From assembly GCA_009778865.1 (NCBI GenBank), contig WRFJ01000031.1, forward strand, positions 1-8,559: 8,559 bases of DNA, read 5' to 3'. Source of the stretch: Chloroflexota bacterium. Lineage in GTDB: Bacteria; Chloroflexota; Dehalococcoidia; Dehalococcoidales; WRFJ01. Within the stretch, counting starts at the first letter, position 1. Every line of letters starts with the position of its first letter. The translations under genes and the position numbers were made by a program. Positions 1-6,255 of this stretch are shown here, one piece after another. The notes under the pieces were generated by a model, which ran no database searches, was not told the origin of the DNA, and saw only the letters and a program-made list of their open reading frames with translations.

Positions 1-264
1 AATTTTATCAGAGAGTACAATCATGCCGGCGCAGGTGCCCCATACGGCCATGCCGTTTTTTATATTTTCTTTAAGCACCTCATATATACCAAAATCTTGC
101 AATAACTTTAATATAACAGTAGACTCTCCGCCAGGTATAATTAAACCGTCCAACTCTCTAAGTTCATCAGCTGTACGTACTTCTACAGCTTCTATACAAA
201 GGTCTTGAAGCATATTTATATGTTCTATAAAAGCTCCCTGTAGAGCTAGCACACCTATTTTCAT
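1..264 (-). CDS. pdxT: Pyridoxal 5'-phosphate synthase glutaminase subunit PdxT (partial, 3' end outside window)
   Basis: Only the first 88 codons are present; the family is usually about 185-200 residues, so the C-terminal half with the His/Glu of the catalytic triad is off the left edge. The N-terminus reads MKIGVLALQGAFIEH, followed by IIPGGEST (residues 42-49) and GTCAGMI (76-82), in which Cys78 is the expected nucleophile of the class I (triad) glutamine amidotransferase fold. PdxT hydrolyses glutamine and passes ammonia to PdxS, which makes PLP from ribose 5-phosphate and glyceraldehyde 3-phosphate; it acts in the cytosol in a PdxS-PdxT complex. The start at 264 has a GAGGA Shine-Dalgarno (plus 273-277) with 8 nt spacing. 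It follows serA on the same strand after an 81-nt gap with a strong inverted repeat. pdxS is not visible and may lie further left or elsewhere. The product is the cofactor of the aminotransferase two genes upstream. Confidence 0.93.
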   Translation of the reverse strand, partial: MKIGVLALQGAFIEHINMLQDLCIEAVEVRTADELRELDGLIIPGGESTVILKLLQDFGIYEVLKENIKNGMAVWGTCAGMIVLSDKI

Positions 265-283
265 ATCATTAGTCCTCATAAAT

Positions 284-313
284 ATTTTAGCCTGTTTACT
301 TAATGTAAGTAAA
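284..313 (-). promoter_or_regulatory. Candidate promoter of pdxT inside the inverted repeat
   Basis: Read on the minus strand, TTTACT (plus 308-313) and TAAAAT (plus 284-289) are separated by 18 nt, a fair match to the housekeeping sigma consensus. Initiation would fall just before the GAGGA ribosome binding site of pdxT. AT-rich sequence gives such matches by chance, and the site coincides with the inverted repeat, so this is tentative. Confidence 0.3.
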
Positions 314-324
314 CAGGCTAAAAT
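284..324 (-). terminator. Perfect 19-bp inverted repeat between serA and pdxT (terminator or operator)
   Basis: Arms 284-302 and 306-324 are perfectly complementary with a 3-nt centre, giving a stem core GCCTGTTTACTTA. It lies 22 nt after the serA stop and 20 nt before the pdxT start. A terminator for serA is the simplest reading, but neither direction shows a clean run of T after the stem (the minus-strand flank is ATTTATGAGG), so termination may be weak. A second reading is that it is a DNA dyad overlapping a pdxT promoter. Confidence 0.55.
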
Positions 325-345
325 AAGCTTTAGTTGAGTAAAAAG

Positions 346-1926
346 TTAAAACTTCATGCTCATGGCACTTTTAATGTCTGGCAATTGCAAAATACGCTGT
401 CTTTGATCTTCAGCGACAATTTCATCTAAAGTCATAATCATTAAAGCACGTCCTCTAGGTTCAAGACGGGCTAAGAGCATGTGGCTGATGTTGATGTTAC
501 TTTCGCCGGTAATGCGTCCTACAGCACCCACCAAACCGGGTTGGTCTTTATGTTCTACAAATAAGAAGTTACCACTACTTTGTGGTACAAAATCAAGCCA
601 GAAGTCGTTAATGCGTACCACATGGGGCTCGTTGCGCATCATAGTAGCCGAGACAGTGACGATACCTTCGGTGGTATGCATTTCCACTGTCAGTAATCCT
701 TCATAATCGTCAACTTCATCTACTTTTTGCTCAATAACTTTAATACCACGGTTAGCCACCATTTTCTCAGCGTTTACTGTGCTGGCTTTTTCTTCGGTGA
801 TACGGTTAAGCATAGCGCTTAGAACCATCGCTTTCAGGGCTTTACTATCGTGTTTAGATAGTTCGCCTTCGTATTTGATAACAATCTCTTTTACTTGGCC
901 TTTACCAAAGTGCGAGGCAATAATACCAGCCGCATTAGCAACAGTAAAATAGGGGGTGATTACTGCCATGGCATCGGCCGGTACTCTGGGAGCGTTGACA
1001 GAGAAGCGAGCTGGCTTGCCGTTAAATACATCTATAATCTGATCAAGAACCTGTGTGGAAGCCATGTCCTGAGCTTCTTTGGTAGAGGCGCCGAGATGTG
1101 GGGTGGCAATTACTTTATCGCTTTGAAATAAAATACTATCAGTGCAGGGCTCTACTTCAAAAACATCAATAGCAGCACCGCCCACTTTGCCGCTTTGCAA
1201 AGCCTCAAGGAGAGCTTGGTCATCAATTAAGCCGCCTCTGGCGGCATTAATGATGCGCACGCCGTCTTTCATCATATCCAATTGTTTTTTGCCTATTAAG
1301 CCGCGAGTGGAATCCAGCAGGGGGATGTGCAGGGTGATGAAATCGGAATTTTTAAACAATTCTTCCAAAGTTACTGTCTTGATATGCAGTCTTTCAGCTT
1401 TATCGGCTGAAATAAACGGATCGTATCCCAAGATATTCATATCCATACCTAAAGCCATGCGTGCTACTTCCGCACCAACATTGCCTAAACCTACAATGCC
1501 GATGGTTTTGTGACGTACTTCACTACCAACAAATTTACTGCGCTCCCATTTGCCGCTCTTTAGAGAAGCATTGGCGTTAGGTATATGGCGGGCTAAAGCC
1601 ATCATTAAAGCAAAAGAGTGTTCGGCTGCCGAGGTGGTATTGCCGGTAGGAGAATTAACTACAATAATACCGCGTTCAGTAGCAGCATCTAGGTCAATAT
1701 TATCTACACCAACACCGGCACGGCCGATAATTTGCAGTTTTTTGCCTGCTTCAATAATGTCAGCGGTAACTTGGGTTTGCGAGCGTACAATCAGAGCATC
1801 ATATTCACCGATAATAGCACGCAGTTCATTGGCAGAGGCGCCTGTTTTAACATCTACGATTGAATATCTACGTAATTCAGTTAGGGCTGAATCCGGAAGC
1901 GGGTCGGATACCAGTACTTTTTTCAT
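346..1926 (-). CDS. serA: D-3-phosphoglycerate dehydrogenase, long form with ACT domain
   Basis: This 526-residue enzyme oxidises 3-phosphoglycerate to 3-phosphohydroxypyruvate with NAD+, the first step of serine synthesis in the cytosol. The split substrate-binding domain (about 1-100 and 285-310) flanks a Rossmann domain with GLGNVG at 146-151 and Asp169, the residue expected to select NAD. Catalytic positions are in place: Arg230 in NAARGG, Glu259 in DVFEVEP and His277 in TPHLGAST. An intervening domain (about 315-450) and a C-terminal ACT domain (about 453-526, FVEHKDQPGLVGAVGRI) make this the long form, like the Bacillus and Mycobacterium enzymes. ACT domains in this family commonly mediate serine feedback, which I infer but cannot show. 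The Shine-Dalgarno AGGAG (plus 1938-1942) overlaps the stop codon of the upstream aminotransferase, so translation is likely coupled. Length and motifs indicate an intact gene. Confidence 0.97.
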   Translation of the reverse strand: MKKVLVSDPLPDSALTELRRYSIVDVKTGASANELRAIIGEYDALIVRSQTQVTADIIEAGKKLQIIGRAGVGVDNIDLDAATERGIIVVNSPTGNTTSAAEHSFALMMALARHIPNANASLKSGKWERSKFVGSEVRHKTIGIVGLGNVGAEVARMALGMDMNILGYDPFISADKAERLHIKTVTLEELFKNSDFITLHIPLLDSTRGLIGKKQLDMMKDGVRIINAARGGLIDDQALLEALQSGKVGGAAIDVFEVEPCTDSILFQSDKVIATPHLGASTKEAQDMASTQVLDQIIDVFNGKPARFSVNAPRVPADAMAVITPYFTVANAAGIIASHFGKGQVKEIVIKYEGELSKHDSKALKAMVLSAMLNRITEEKASTVNAEKMVANRGIKVIEQKVDEVDDYEGLLTVEMHTTEGIVTVSATMMRNEPHVVRINDFWLDFVPQSSGNFLFVEHKDQPGLVGAVGRITGESNINISHMLLARLEPRGRALMIMTLDEIVAEDQRQRILQLPDIKSAMSMKF

Positions 1927-1940
1927 ATTACAAAAGGCTC

Positions 1941-3032
1941 CTAAACTTTATAATCCATTTGTTTTAGTGTTTTGGCCATAGCATCAAAACACTCGTCAAT
2001 TTCTTCTTTAGTAAACCAGCCCATATGGCCGATTCGGAAAATTTTACCCTTGAGTTCCATTTGGCCGCCGGCTAAAACTACATTGTATTCTTTGTTTAAT
2101 ATTTTACGGAAAGCATCGGGCTCAAAACCATTTTCAAAAGGGCCTACGGCGGTAACTGTATTAGAGGCCACCTGTTCATCAGCTAAAAGCGGTAAGCCTA
2201 AAGCTTTAACTTTAGAGCGGATATAAGCACCCATCTCGGCATGACGTTTATTTATAGCATCAATACCTTCTTTTTCCATCATGTCTAAAGATACGCCCAA
2301 AGCAAACATCAAAGATACATTGGGGGTCCAGGGAGTTTCACCTTTAGCCTGAGTATCTCGGGCTTTCTTTAAGTCAAAATAGAAGCGGGGAGTAGTGCAC
2401 TGGTCAATAGCTTGCCAGCCACACTGGGAAACCGAGACGAAAGCAAATCCCGGAGGCAGCATCCAACCCTTTTGCGAGCCGGTAACTACAATATCTAAAT
2501 CCCATCCGTCAACATCACAGGCAACAGCGCTTAAAGAGGAAACAGCATCAACAATTATTAATTTATCAAAAGATTTAACTACAGCGGCAATATCTTTTAG
2601 AGGGTTAGTTACGCCGGTGGAAGTCTCGTTGTGAGTAACCAAAACAGTTTTAATTGACGGGTCGGCCTCTAAAGCTTTTTTAATAGCATCTACATCAGCG
2701 GCCTGACCCATGGGGAACTTAAGGTCGGTAACATTAGCACCGTAGGTCTTGGCTATTTTGGAAATGCGATCACCGAAAACGCCGATAGAAATAGCTAAAA
2801 CTTTATCACCAGCAGAAACAGCGTTTACCACAGCAGCTTCCATGCCGCCGGTGCCAGAACAAGTCAGGATTAAAATATCGTTTTGGGTTTTAAAGAAAGG
2901 CTTGAGTTTTTCGCCGCAATTTTTAAGCAGAGCAGCAAACTCGGGGCCGCGATGGTTTACCATGTGATGAGACATGGCATCCAATACTTCCTGAGGACAG
3001 GACGTAGGTCCGGGCAAACGCAAATTAAGCAT
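1941..3032 (-). CDS. Class V PLP aminotransferase, serine/alanine-glyoxylate aminotransferase family (probable phosphoserine aminotransferase role)
   Basis: The 363-residue product is a fold-type I, class V PLP enzyme. It begins LRLPGPTSCP, has CSGTGGMEA at 58-66 (phosphate-cup region), HNETSTG at 134-140, Asp162 in IVDAVSS (pyridine nitrogen partner), and Lys188 in TGSQKGW as the Schiff-base lysine. Arg333 in IFRIGHMG fits the substrate carboxylate-binding arginine. Family members transfer amino groups among serine, alanine, glyoxylate, pyruvate or phosphohydroxypyruvate, and sequence alone does not fix the substrate. Its place directly before serA (14-nt gap, overlapping ribosome binding site) favours transamination of 3-phosphohydroxypyruvate to phosphoserine in place of SerC; no classical serC is in the window. 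Conversion of glyoxylate to glycine remains possible. The start at 3032 has GAGG (plus 3041-3044) at 8 nt. The gene is first in its operon and intact. Confidence 0.9.
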   Translation of the reverse strand: MLNLRLPGPTSCPQEVLDAMSHHMVNHRGPEFAALLKNCGEKLKPFFKTQNDILILTCSGTGGMEAAVVNAVSAGDKVLAISIGVFGDRISKIAKTYGANVTDLKFPMGQAADVDAIKKALEADPSIKTVLVTHNETSTGVTNPLKDIAAVVKSFDKLIIVDAVSSLSAVACDVDGWDLDIVVTGSQKGWMLPPGFAFVSVSQCGWQAIDQCTTPRFYFDLKKARDTQAKGETPWTPNVSLMFALGVSLDMMEKEGIDAINKRHAEMGAYIRSKVKALGLPLLADEQVASNTVTAVGPFENGFEPDAFRKILNKEYNVVLAGGQMELKGKIFRIGHMGWFTKEEIDECFDAMAKTLKQMDYKV

Positions 3033-3063
3033 GATACTTTCCTCTTTAAGAAACAGTCTTTTA

Positions 3064-3092
3064 TAGCTAAATAGTATAACAATATTTAGCTA
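3064..3092. promoter_or_regulatory. Operator-like inverted repeat bracketing the -10 of the aminotransferase-serA promoter
   Basis: TAGCTAAATA (3064-3073) and TATTTAGCTA (3083-3092) are perfect inverted 10-bp arms separated by 9 nt. The predicted -10 hexamer (3073-3078) sits in the gap, and the second arm falls in the promoter spacer. The arrangement suits a dimeric repressor that would block polymerase. The regulator is unknown; a serine- or amino acid-responsive factor would be logical but is inference. Confidence 0.4.
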
Positions 3093-3101
3093 AATCACCA
3101 A
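3073..3101 (-). promoter_or_regulatory. Predicted promoter of the aminotransferase-serA operon
   Basis: On the minus strand TTGGTG (plus 3096-3101) and TATACT (plus 3073-3078) are 17 nt apart. The -10 is one base from consensus and the -35 shares its first three bases. Transcription would begin near 3066, leaving a leader of about 33 nt before the ATG at 3032. The spacing and position before the first gene of the operon support the call, but it has not been tested. Confidence 0.5.
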
Positions 3102-3194
3102 ATTTTTACTGTAAAATTTGAACAACATATATTATATAAAGAAACAAAATAAAAAGCATTTATTTGTTAGCTTGTTTTATTGGATTCTACTAGA

Positions 3195-3229
3195 ATTTAA
3201 AAATCCTAATACCAATAGGATTTTTAAAT
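3195..3229 (-). terminator. Intrinsic terminator downstream of the padR operon
   Basis: A perfect 14-bp stem (3195-3208 with 3216-3229) encloses a 7-nt loop. The arms carry AAAAATCCTA and TAGGATTTTT, so each strand ends its GC-containing stem in five T residues. It can therefore act for minus-strand transcripts leaving protein C and is symmetric enough to act both ways. It is the best terminator between the padR operon and the aminotransferase-serA operon. Confidence 0.65.
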
Positions 3230-3236
3230 AGGGAAA

Positions 3237-3390
3237 AGCACGGTTTGTGCTGTTTATCTGTCAATAGTTCCCATAGGCACTTTATGACCGATGTTTGGAA
3301 TGAAGCACTCCCCGCAGCAAGCTGCGAGGTATCAGCCCTAGCTCGCTACGCTCGCATAAAAGGAACGCCCCAAGGGGCGAGGTATTGACC
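3237..3390. repeat. GC-rich mosaic of small palindromes, possible intergenic repeat element
   Basis: This stretch is visibly richer in GC than its AT-rich flanks and has no gene. It contains hairpins AGCAC/GTGCT (3237-3251), CGCAGC-AA-GCTGCG (3313-3326) and CGCCCC-AA-GGGGCG (3366-3379). The last two are each followed by the same continuation, so GCGAGGTAT occurs exactly at 3324-3332 and 3377-3385. GCTCGC is directly repeated at 3341-3346 and 3350-3355 and can pair with the GCGAG of either palindrome. GTCAATA (3260-3266) and TATTGAC (3383-3389) form outer inverted ends. The layout resembles REP- or MITE-like intergenic elements with no coding capacity; other copies in the genome would be needed to prove it. 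Confidence 0.5.
3366..3379 (-). terminator. Candidate proximal GC-rich terminator after the protein C gene
   Basis: On the minus strand CGCCCCTTGGGGCG folds into a tight GC stem and is followed by TTCCTTTTATG, a T-rich but interrupted tract. It lies 60 nt beyond the stop codon of protein C, so it could end the padR operon before the hairpin at 3195-3229. It is also one half of the palindromic mosaic, so its role is ambiguous. Confidence 0.35.
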
Positions 3391-3438
3391 ATGAAACGAA
3401 TAAAATTATTTTATCATCAGTCTTTAACTCACCGGAGA

Positions 3439-3966
3439 TTACTGTAAATATATAGGTTCTATATCTAAAAGTTTTTGATTTTTCTCATCTGTATTACTTA
3501 TATTATATTTATCTCCCCAATCTTGATTCAACCAGCCAAAATATATATAACTTACATAAAAATCTATTTCCACGTATTTAATTCTTTTGAGATCATAAAG
3601 ATAAATATCAGCGCTATGTTTAACGGTGTATGTTTTGCTTTCGCCTTTCTTTATTTCTACTGCTCCCACTCTATTACTTAACATATAATTACCACCCCTA
3701 CCGATGAAGGCTTCGTGGCCGTCTGTCCAATCATAATAACACTTTAACATGATGTTGTAGCCGATATTGCGTATTATCTTGTTGTGAGTATTGGTAATAG
3801 TAAGATCTATACATACCGTATCTGATTCAGAACTTCTCATATAAGCATTAGCTTCTATTATTACAGGCAACTTACTGCTATCCATTTTGTTACTACACGA
3901 AGCTATAGTGATAACGGAGAAAATCAAGATTAAACAGGTTACTAATGTTATAATATATTTTTTCAT
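3439..3966 (-). CDS. Protein C: putative lipoprotein, third paralogue of the padR operon
   Basis: I do not recognise a named family. The 175-residue product starts with a lipoprotein signal peptide: MKKY, a hydrophobic run to about residue 20, then IASC with Cys24 as the likely lipidated residue, which would place it on the outer face of the membrane. The mature part looks beta-rich: IDLTITNTHNKIIRNIGY (53-70), IKKGESKTY (105-113) and VEIDFYVSYIYFGWLNQDWG (132-151). The same blocks in the same order occur in the two genes upstream, including the closing aromatic, Gly and Trp-Gly block. The TITN...K.I..I segment recalls proteins with Ig-like or FxLYD-type folds; that is an inference from pattern only. 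It lacks the two cysteines shared by proteins A and B. It starts 14 nt after protein B with a weak ribosome binding site (GAAAG) and is the last gene of the operon. Confidence 0.8.
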   Translation of the reverse strand: MKKYIITLVTCLILIFSVITIASCSNKMDSSKLPVIIEANAYMRSSESDTVCIDLTITNTHNKIIRNIGYNIMLKCYYDWTDGHEAFIGRGGNYMLSNRVGAVEIKKGESKTYTVKHSADIYLYDLKRIKYVEIDFYVSYIYFGWLNQDWGDKYNISNTDEKNQKLLDIEPIYLQ

Positions 3967-3980
3967 AGCTGTTACTTTCT

Positions 3981-4562
3981 TTAATTATTTGCTGGCAAAT
4001 GATAGGGTATTGATTCTTCAAAAACCAATGGCGCCTCGGCCCATAATTGCTCAAGATTATCAAAAGGCCATTTATTGCCCCATTGACCGTATAATCCGGC
4101 AAAATTTACCCAACATATCTGCAAGCGTATTTCTATAGTTTCAATTTGGGAGTTGGCATAATACGATGAGAAAAATTGATGTAGGTCACATTCAATAGTA
4201 CGTGTCTCACGACCGTGTAATACGCCATTAACTTTGTCGACAAAAGATTTATTTATAATGTTATCGATAAGAAGTGGCCTTATTGTACTTTCGCGACTAT
4301 CGTTATATTTGAAGTTTAAAAAGATCATGAAATGTATACTGTTGATTATTTTGTTAGTCTTATTAATAATAGTATAATCTGCTTGCAGTCTATTGTGGCT
4401 GTCATTCCAGTATATATTAGCTGTAACTTCTACCGGACAATTTTGATAACTTGGCTCATAACGCTGATTGTCGTTATGTTTCCATATCGCCCATACGCCA
4501 AACATAAGCGCAATTATCAATAATATACCCGTTATACTGAAGGCTATAACTTTAATTTTCAT
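3981..4562 (-). CDS. Protein B: membrane-anchored hypothetical protein, second paralogue
   Basis: No family is recognised. The 193-residue product has an N-terminal uncleaved-type anchor (about residues 5-27, rich in I, L, A and F, ending WAIWKHN) with no lipobox, so most of it should face outward. The extracytoplasmic part runs CPVEVTANIYW (42-52), DYTIINKTNKIINSI (62-76), GRETRTIECDL (117-127), IETIEIRLQICWVNFAGLYG (140-159) and QWG (160-162). These blocks match protein A (CPIEAT, DITVTNNSTKTVKEI, GKETKTFSC, EWG) and more weakly protein C. Cys42 and Cys125 correspond to the cysteine pair of protein A and could form a disulfide outside the cell, which is an inference. The start codon overlaps the stop of protein A as ATGA, implying translational coupling, and its own ribosome binding site is weak. 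Confidence 0.82.
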   Translation of the reverse strand: MKIKVIAFSITGILLIIALMFGVWAIWKHNDNQRYEPSYQNCPVEVTANIYWNDSHNRLQADYTIINKTNKIINSIHFMIFLNFKYNDSRESTIRPLLIDNIINKSFVDKVNGVLHGRETRTIECDLHQFFSSYYANSQIETIEIRLQICWVNFAGLYGQWGNKWPFDNLEQLWAEAPLVFEESIPYHLPANN

Positions 4563-5188
4563 AGTTTTATTTCTCGTAATTCTTCTTTAGTCGATATAAT
4601 AATATTAAAGATGAATGCCTCTGATTTCTCTACAAAACGCTTAGCCACCGGCTCTACAGGAAAATAAGGGGCATCTTCAAGATCAGCTATATCAAAATAT
4701 CTACCATAACCCCACTCGCCGCCAAAACCGCTGAATTTAATATAATAAATTTGCAAAGTAGCTTCAAACTTGTAGTATGGCAATACAATACCTGATGTAT
4801 CAAAATGGCAACTAAAAGTTTTAGTTTCTTTGCCTTTAATAGTTTGCCCCTGTAAAAGAATATTCATGTACCTTATATACGGCACTAAGTGTTCTCCTTC
4901 TTCATTTATAACAACTATATATAGCTTGCCGAATGTATATATCTCTTTTACGGTTTTGGTGCTGTTATTAGTAACTGTTATATCCATGTATAGAGCATAA
5001 GGCTCACTGGTACCCCAGCGTAATTTGGACGTAGCTTCTATTGGACAATAGTCATAACCTACCGGAATATATGGTTTATTGGTGTCCCAGGCCGTAAAAA
5101 TCCATAAACCGGCTATAGATAAAACAATAATGCCCCAAACCCATCCTGTCATATTGCGCATTCCGCCCCTTTTCTTTTTAATTTCCAT
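4559..5188 (-). CDS. Protein A: membrane-anchored hypothetical protein, first paralogue
   Basis: No family is recognised. I chose the ATG at 5188 (209 residues) over an in-frame ATG at 5215 because GGAGGG lies 5 nt before it (plus 5194-5199), while nothing similar precedes 5215. The product has a basic N-terminus (MEIKKKRGG), one membrane segment (about 14-34) and an outward beta-rich domain: YCPIEATSKLRW (47-58), DITVTNNSTKTVKEI (69-83), KGKETKTFSC (118-127), and FSGFGGEWGYGRYFDI (152-167), then EDAPYFPVEP. Cys48 and Cys127 match Cys42 and Cys125 of protein B. A short hydrophobic stretch, AFIFNIII, lies near the C-terminus. The gene overlaps the upstream HAAS-like gene by 11 nt and protein B by 4 nt. 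Position after a PadR/HAAS pair suggests it is a cargo or sensor component at the envelope, but its function is unknown. Confidence 0.82.
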   Translation of the reverse strand: MEIKKKRGGMRNMTGWVWGIIVLSIAGLWIFTAWDTNKPYIPVGYDYCPIEATSKLRWGTSEPYALYMDITVTNNSTKTVKEIYTFGKLYIVVINEEGEHLVPYIRYMNILLQGQTIKGKETKTFSCHFDTSGIVLPYYKFEATLQIYYIKFSGFGGEWGYGRYFDIADLEDAPYFPVEPVAKRFVEKSEAFIFNIIISTKEELREIKL

Positions 5189-6254
5189 TATTTCCCTCCA
5201 TCCTTGTTTTATCATTTACGGGATTAAATTTATTTTTTATACAGAATTCTTGCATCAAAGCTTGTCTTTGGTTTTGCATATATTGCCATATATTGACGGC
5301 AACAGAAATTATTGCCAGTAATACAAAAATTACAGATACAATAAATATACCTCTATCCCAATAACTCAGCATGTCAAACATATTTATATTAAAATTTTGG
5401 GCCATTTGCTCTTTAAAGGCTGTGCTAAAAGTATTGGGCTGGTTAATAAAGCTGAGCGTTACAATCATTAACAAGATATGATAAACAAAGTTTACAAATA
5501 CCAGCCATCTGTTCCATTTTGTAGCTAAAAATTTAAGACAAGCTAAAGTCACAGCTATACCTGCTATCAGCAACACTAATGGCAAGTATGTGTGCATTAC
5601 CTGGCTATCAAAAAGCGGGTATATATTTTGTCCGTTTTCATACCAGCCTACATATTGATATAACGAAGCAACAAACAAAAAAGTTAGGCCACCTAAAATT
5701 ATAGTGACAATAAGCCCGCGCATACGTGACGATTTGGTAAAAGAATAACCTTTAACTTCTTGTATGGCTGGCAAGTCGGCTGTTGTCCATTTTTTACTTT
5801 GATGATTTTTATTACTGTTTTCGTATATGTAAAAACTGATGGTTACGATTGTAAAAGATATAAAAAATCCTAAAATACTACCCAGTAAAAGACTAAGTAA
5901 AATAGCGCCCAATATATTCATAAAAGTTGGATCAGTTGAGACATCAAAAAGTTTAAAAGCCAAAACTAAGAAAGCTATAACTATACTGAGCACTAGAGTA
6001 ACTGTCCATAAAGTTTTATTATGGGTATCATATATGGCTGGCGAAATCATGTAACGGGAGTGCGCGCGGTATTTTTCGGCTAATTTAGCCGGCGAGCCCA
6101 TATTATTTAAAACGATATTTATATCTTCAATAGAAGCATTTGATGGTAGCATATCTTGAATTTGCCAATAGAGTTCATCGTGTATTTGTGTCCGTTCTTC
6201 ATTGGGTAGGCGACGGATAACATCATAGATATAACGTTGTATTAATTCGTTCAT
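5178..6254 (-). CDS. HAAS-like domain polytopic membrane protein
   Basis: The 358-residue product has a cytoplasmic N-terminal helical domain (1-65: MNELIQRYIYDVIRRLPNEE, then an IHDELYWQIQDML helix and VLNNMGSPAKLAEKYR). That is the pattern of HAAS / DUF1700-type domains, which are typically encoded next to PadR regulators. It is followed by about six hydrophobic segments, near residues 80-100, 112-143 (one or two spans), 179-200, 221-241, 248-270 and 302-322, and a polar tail. No enzyme motif is visible. HAAS proteins are thought to work with PadR regulators in envelope-associated regulation; the mechanism here is unknown. It begins 1 nt after the padR stop with GGAG (plus 6265-6268) inside padR, and its end overlaps protein A. 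A permease of unknown type with a HAAS-like prefix is an alternative description. Confidence 0.82.
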   Translation of the reverse strand: MNELIQRYIYDVIRRLPNEERTQIHDELYWQIQDMLPSNASIEDINIVLNNMGSPAKLAEKYRAHSRYMISPAIYDTHNKTLWTVTLVLSIVIAFLVLAFKLFDVSTDPTFMNILGAILLSLLLGSILGFFISFTIVTISFYIYENSNKNHQSKKWTTADLPAIQEVKGYSFTKSSRMRGLIVTIILGGLTFLFVASLYQYVGWYENGQNIYPLFDSQVMHTYLPLVLLIAGIAVTLACLKFLATKWNRWLVFVNFVYHILLMIVTLSFINQPNTFSTAFKEQMAQNFNINMFDMLSYWDRGIFIVSVIFVLLAIISVAVNIWQYMQNQRQALMQEFCIKNKFNPVNDKTRMEGNNGN

Positions 6255-6255
6255 A

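Noticed and set aside
23..208. Plus-strand ORF of 61 codons at the left edge
   Set aside because: It is antisense to pdxT, whose minus-strand frame has unmistakable glutaminase motifs.
1142..1981. Long plus-strand ORFs (123 and 143 codons) over serA
   Set aside because: They are mirror frames of a well conserved gene and have no recognisable domains or ribosome binding context.
3099..3120. Imperfect AT-rich inverted repeat CAAATTTTTAC/GTAAAATTTG just upstream of the aminotransferase promoter
   Set aside because: The arms differ by one T and consist almost only of A and T, so it is easily explained by base composition.
3260..3390. CRISPR array or riboswitch
   Set aside because: There are no regularly spaced repeats of CRISPR type, and the region lies downstream of a convergently unoccupied gene end rather than in a leader, with no riboswitch consensus that I recognise.
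3400..3414. ATAAAAT-T-ATTTTAT inverted repeat after the protein C stop
   Set aside because: It is made only of A and T, so its stem would be too weak for a terminator.
3391..3447. Small plus-strand ORF of 18 codons (MKRIKLFYHQ...) preceded by GAGG at 8 nt spacing
   Set aside because: It overlaps the end of the protein C gene on the other strand, the GAGG is part of the palindromic mosaic, and no promoter or conservation evidence is available; a chance ORF is more likely.
3893..4102. Minus-strand ORF of 69 codons spanning the protein B/C junction
   Set aside because: It overlaps the ends of two better supported genes in another frame and has no ribosome binding site or family signal.
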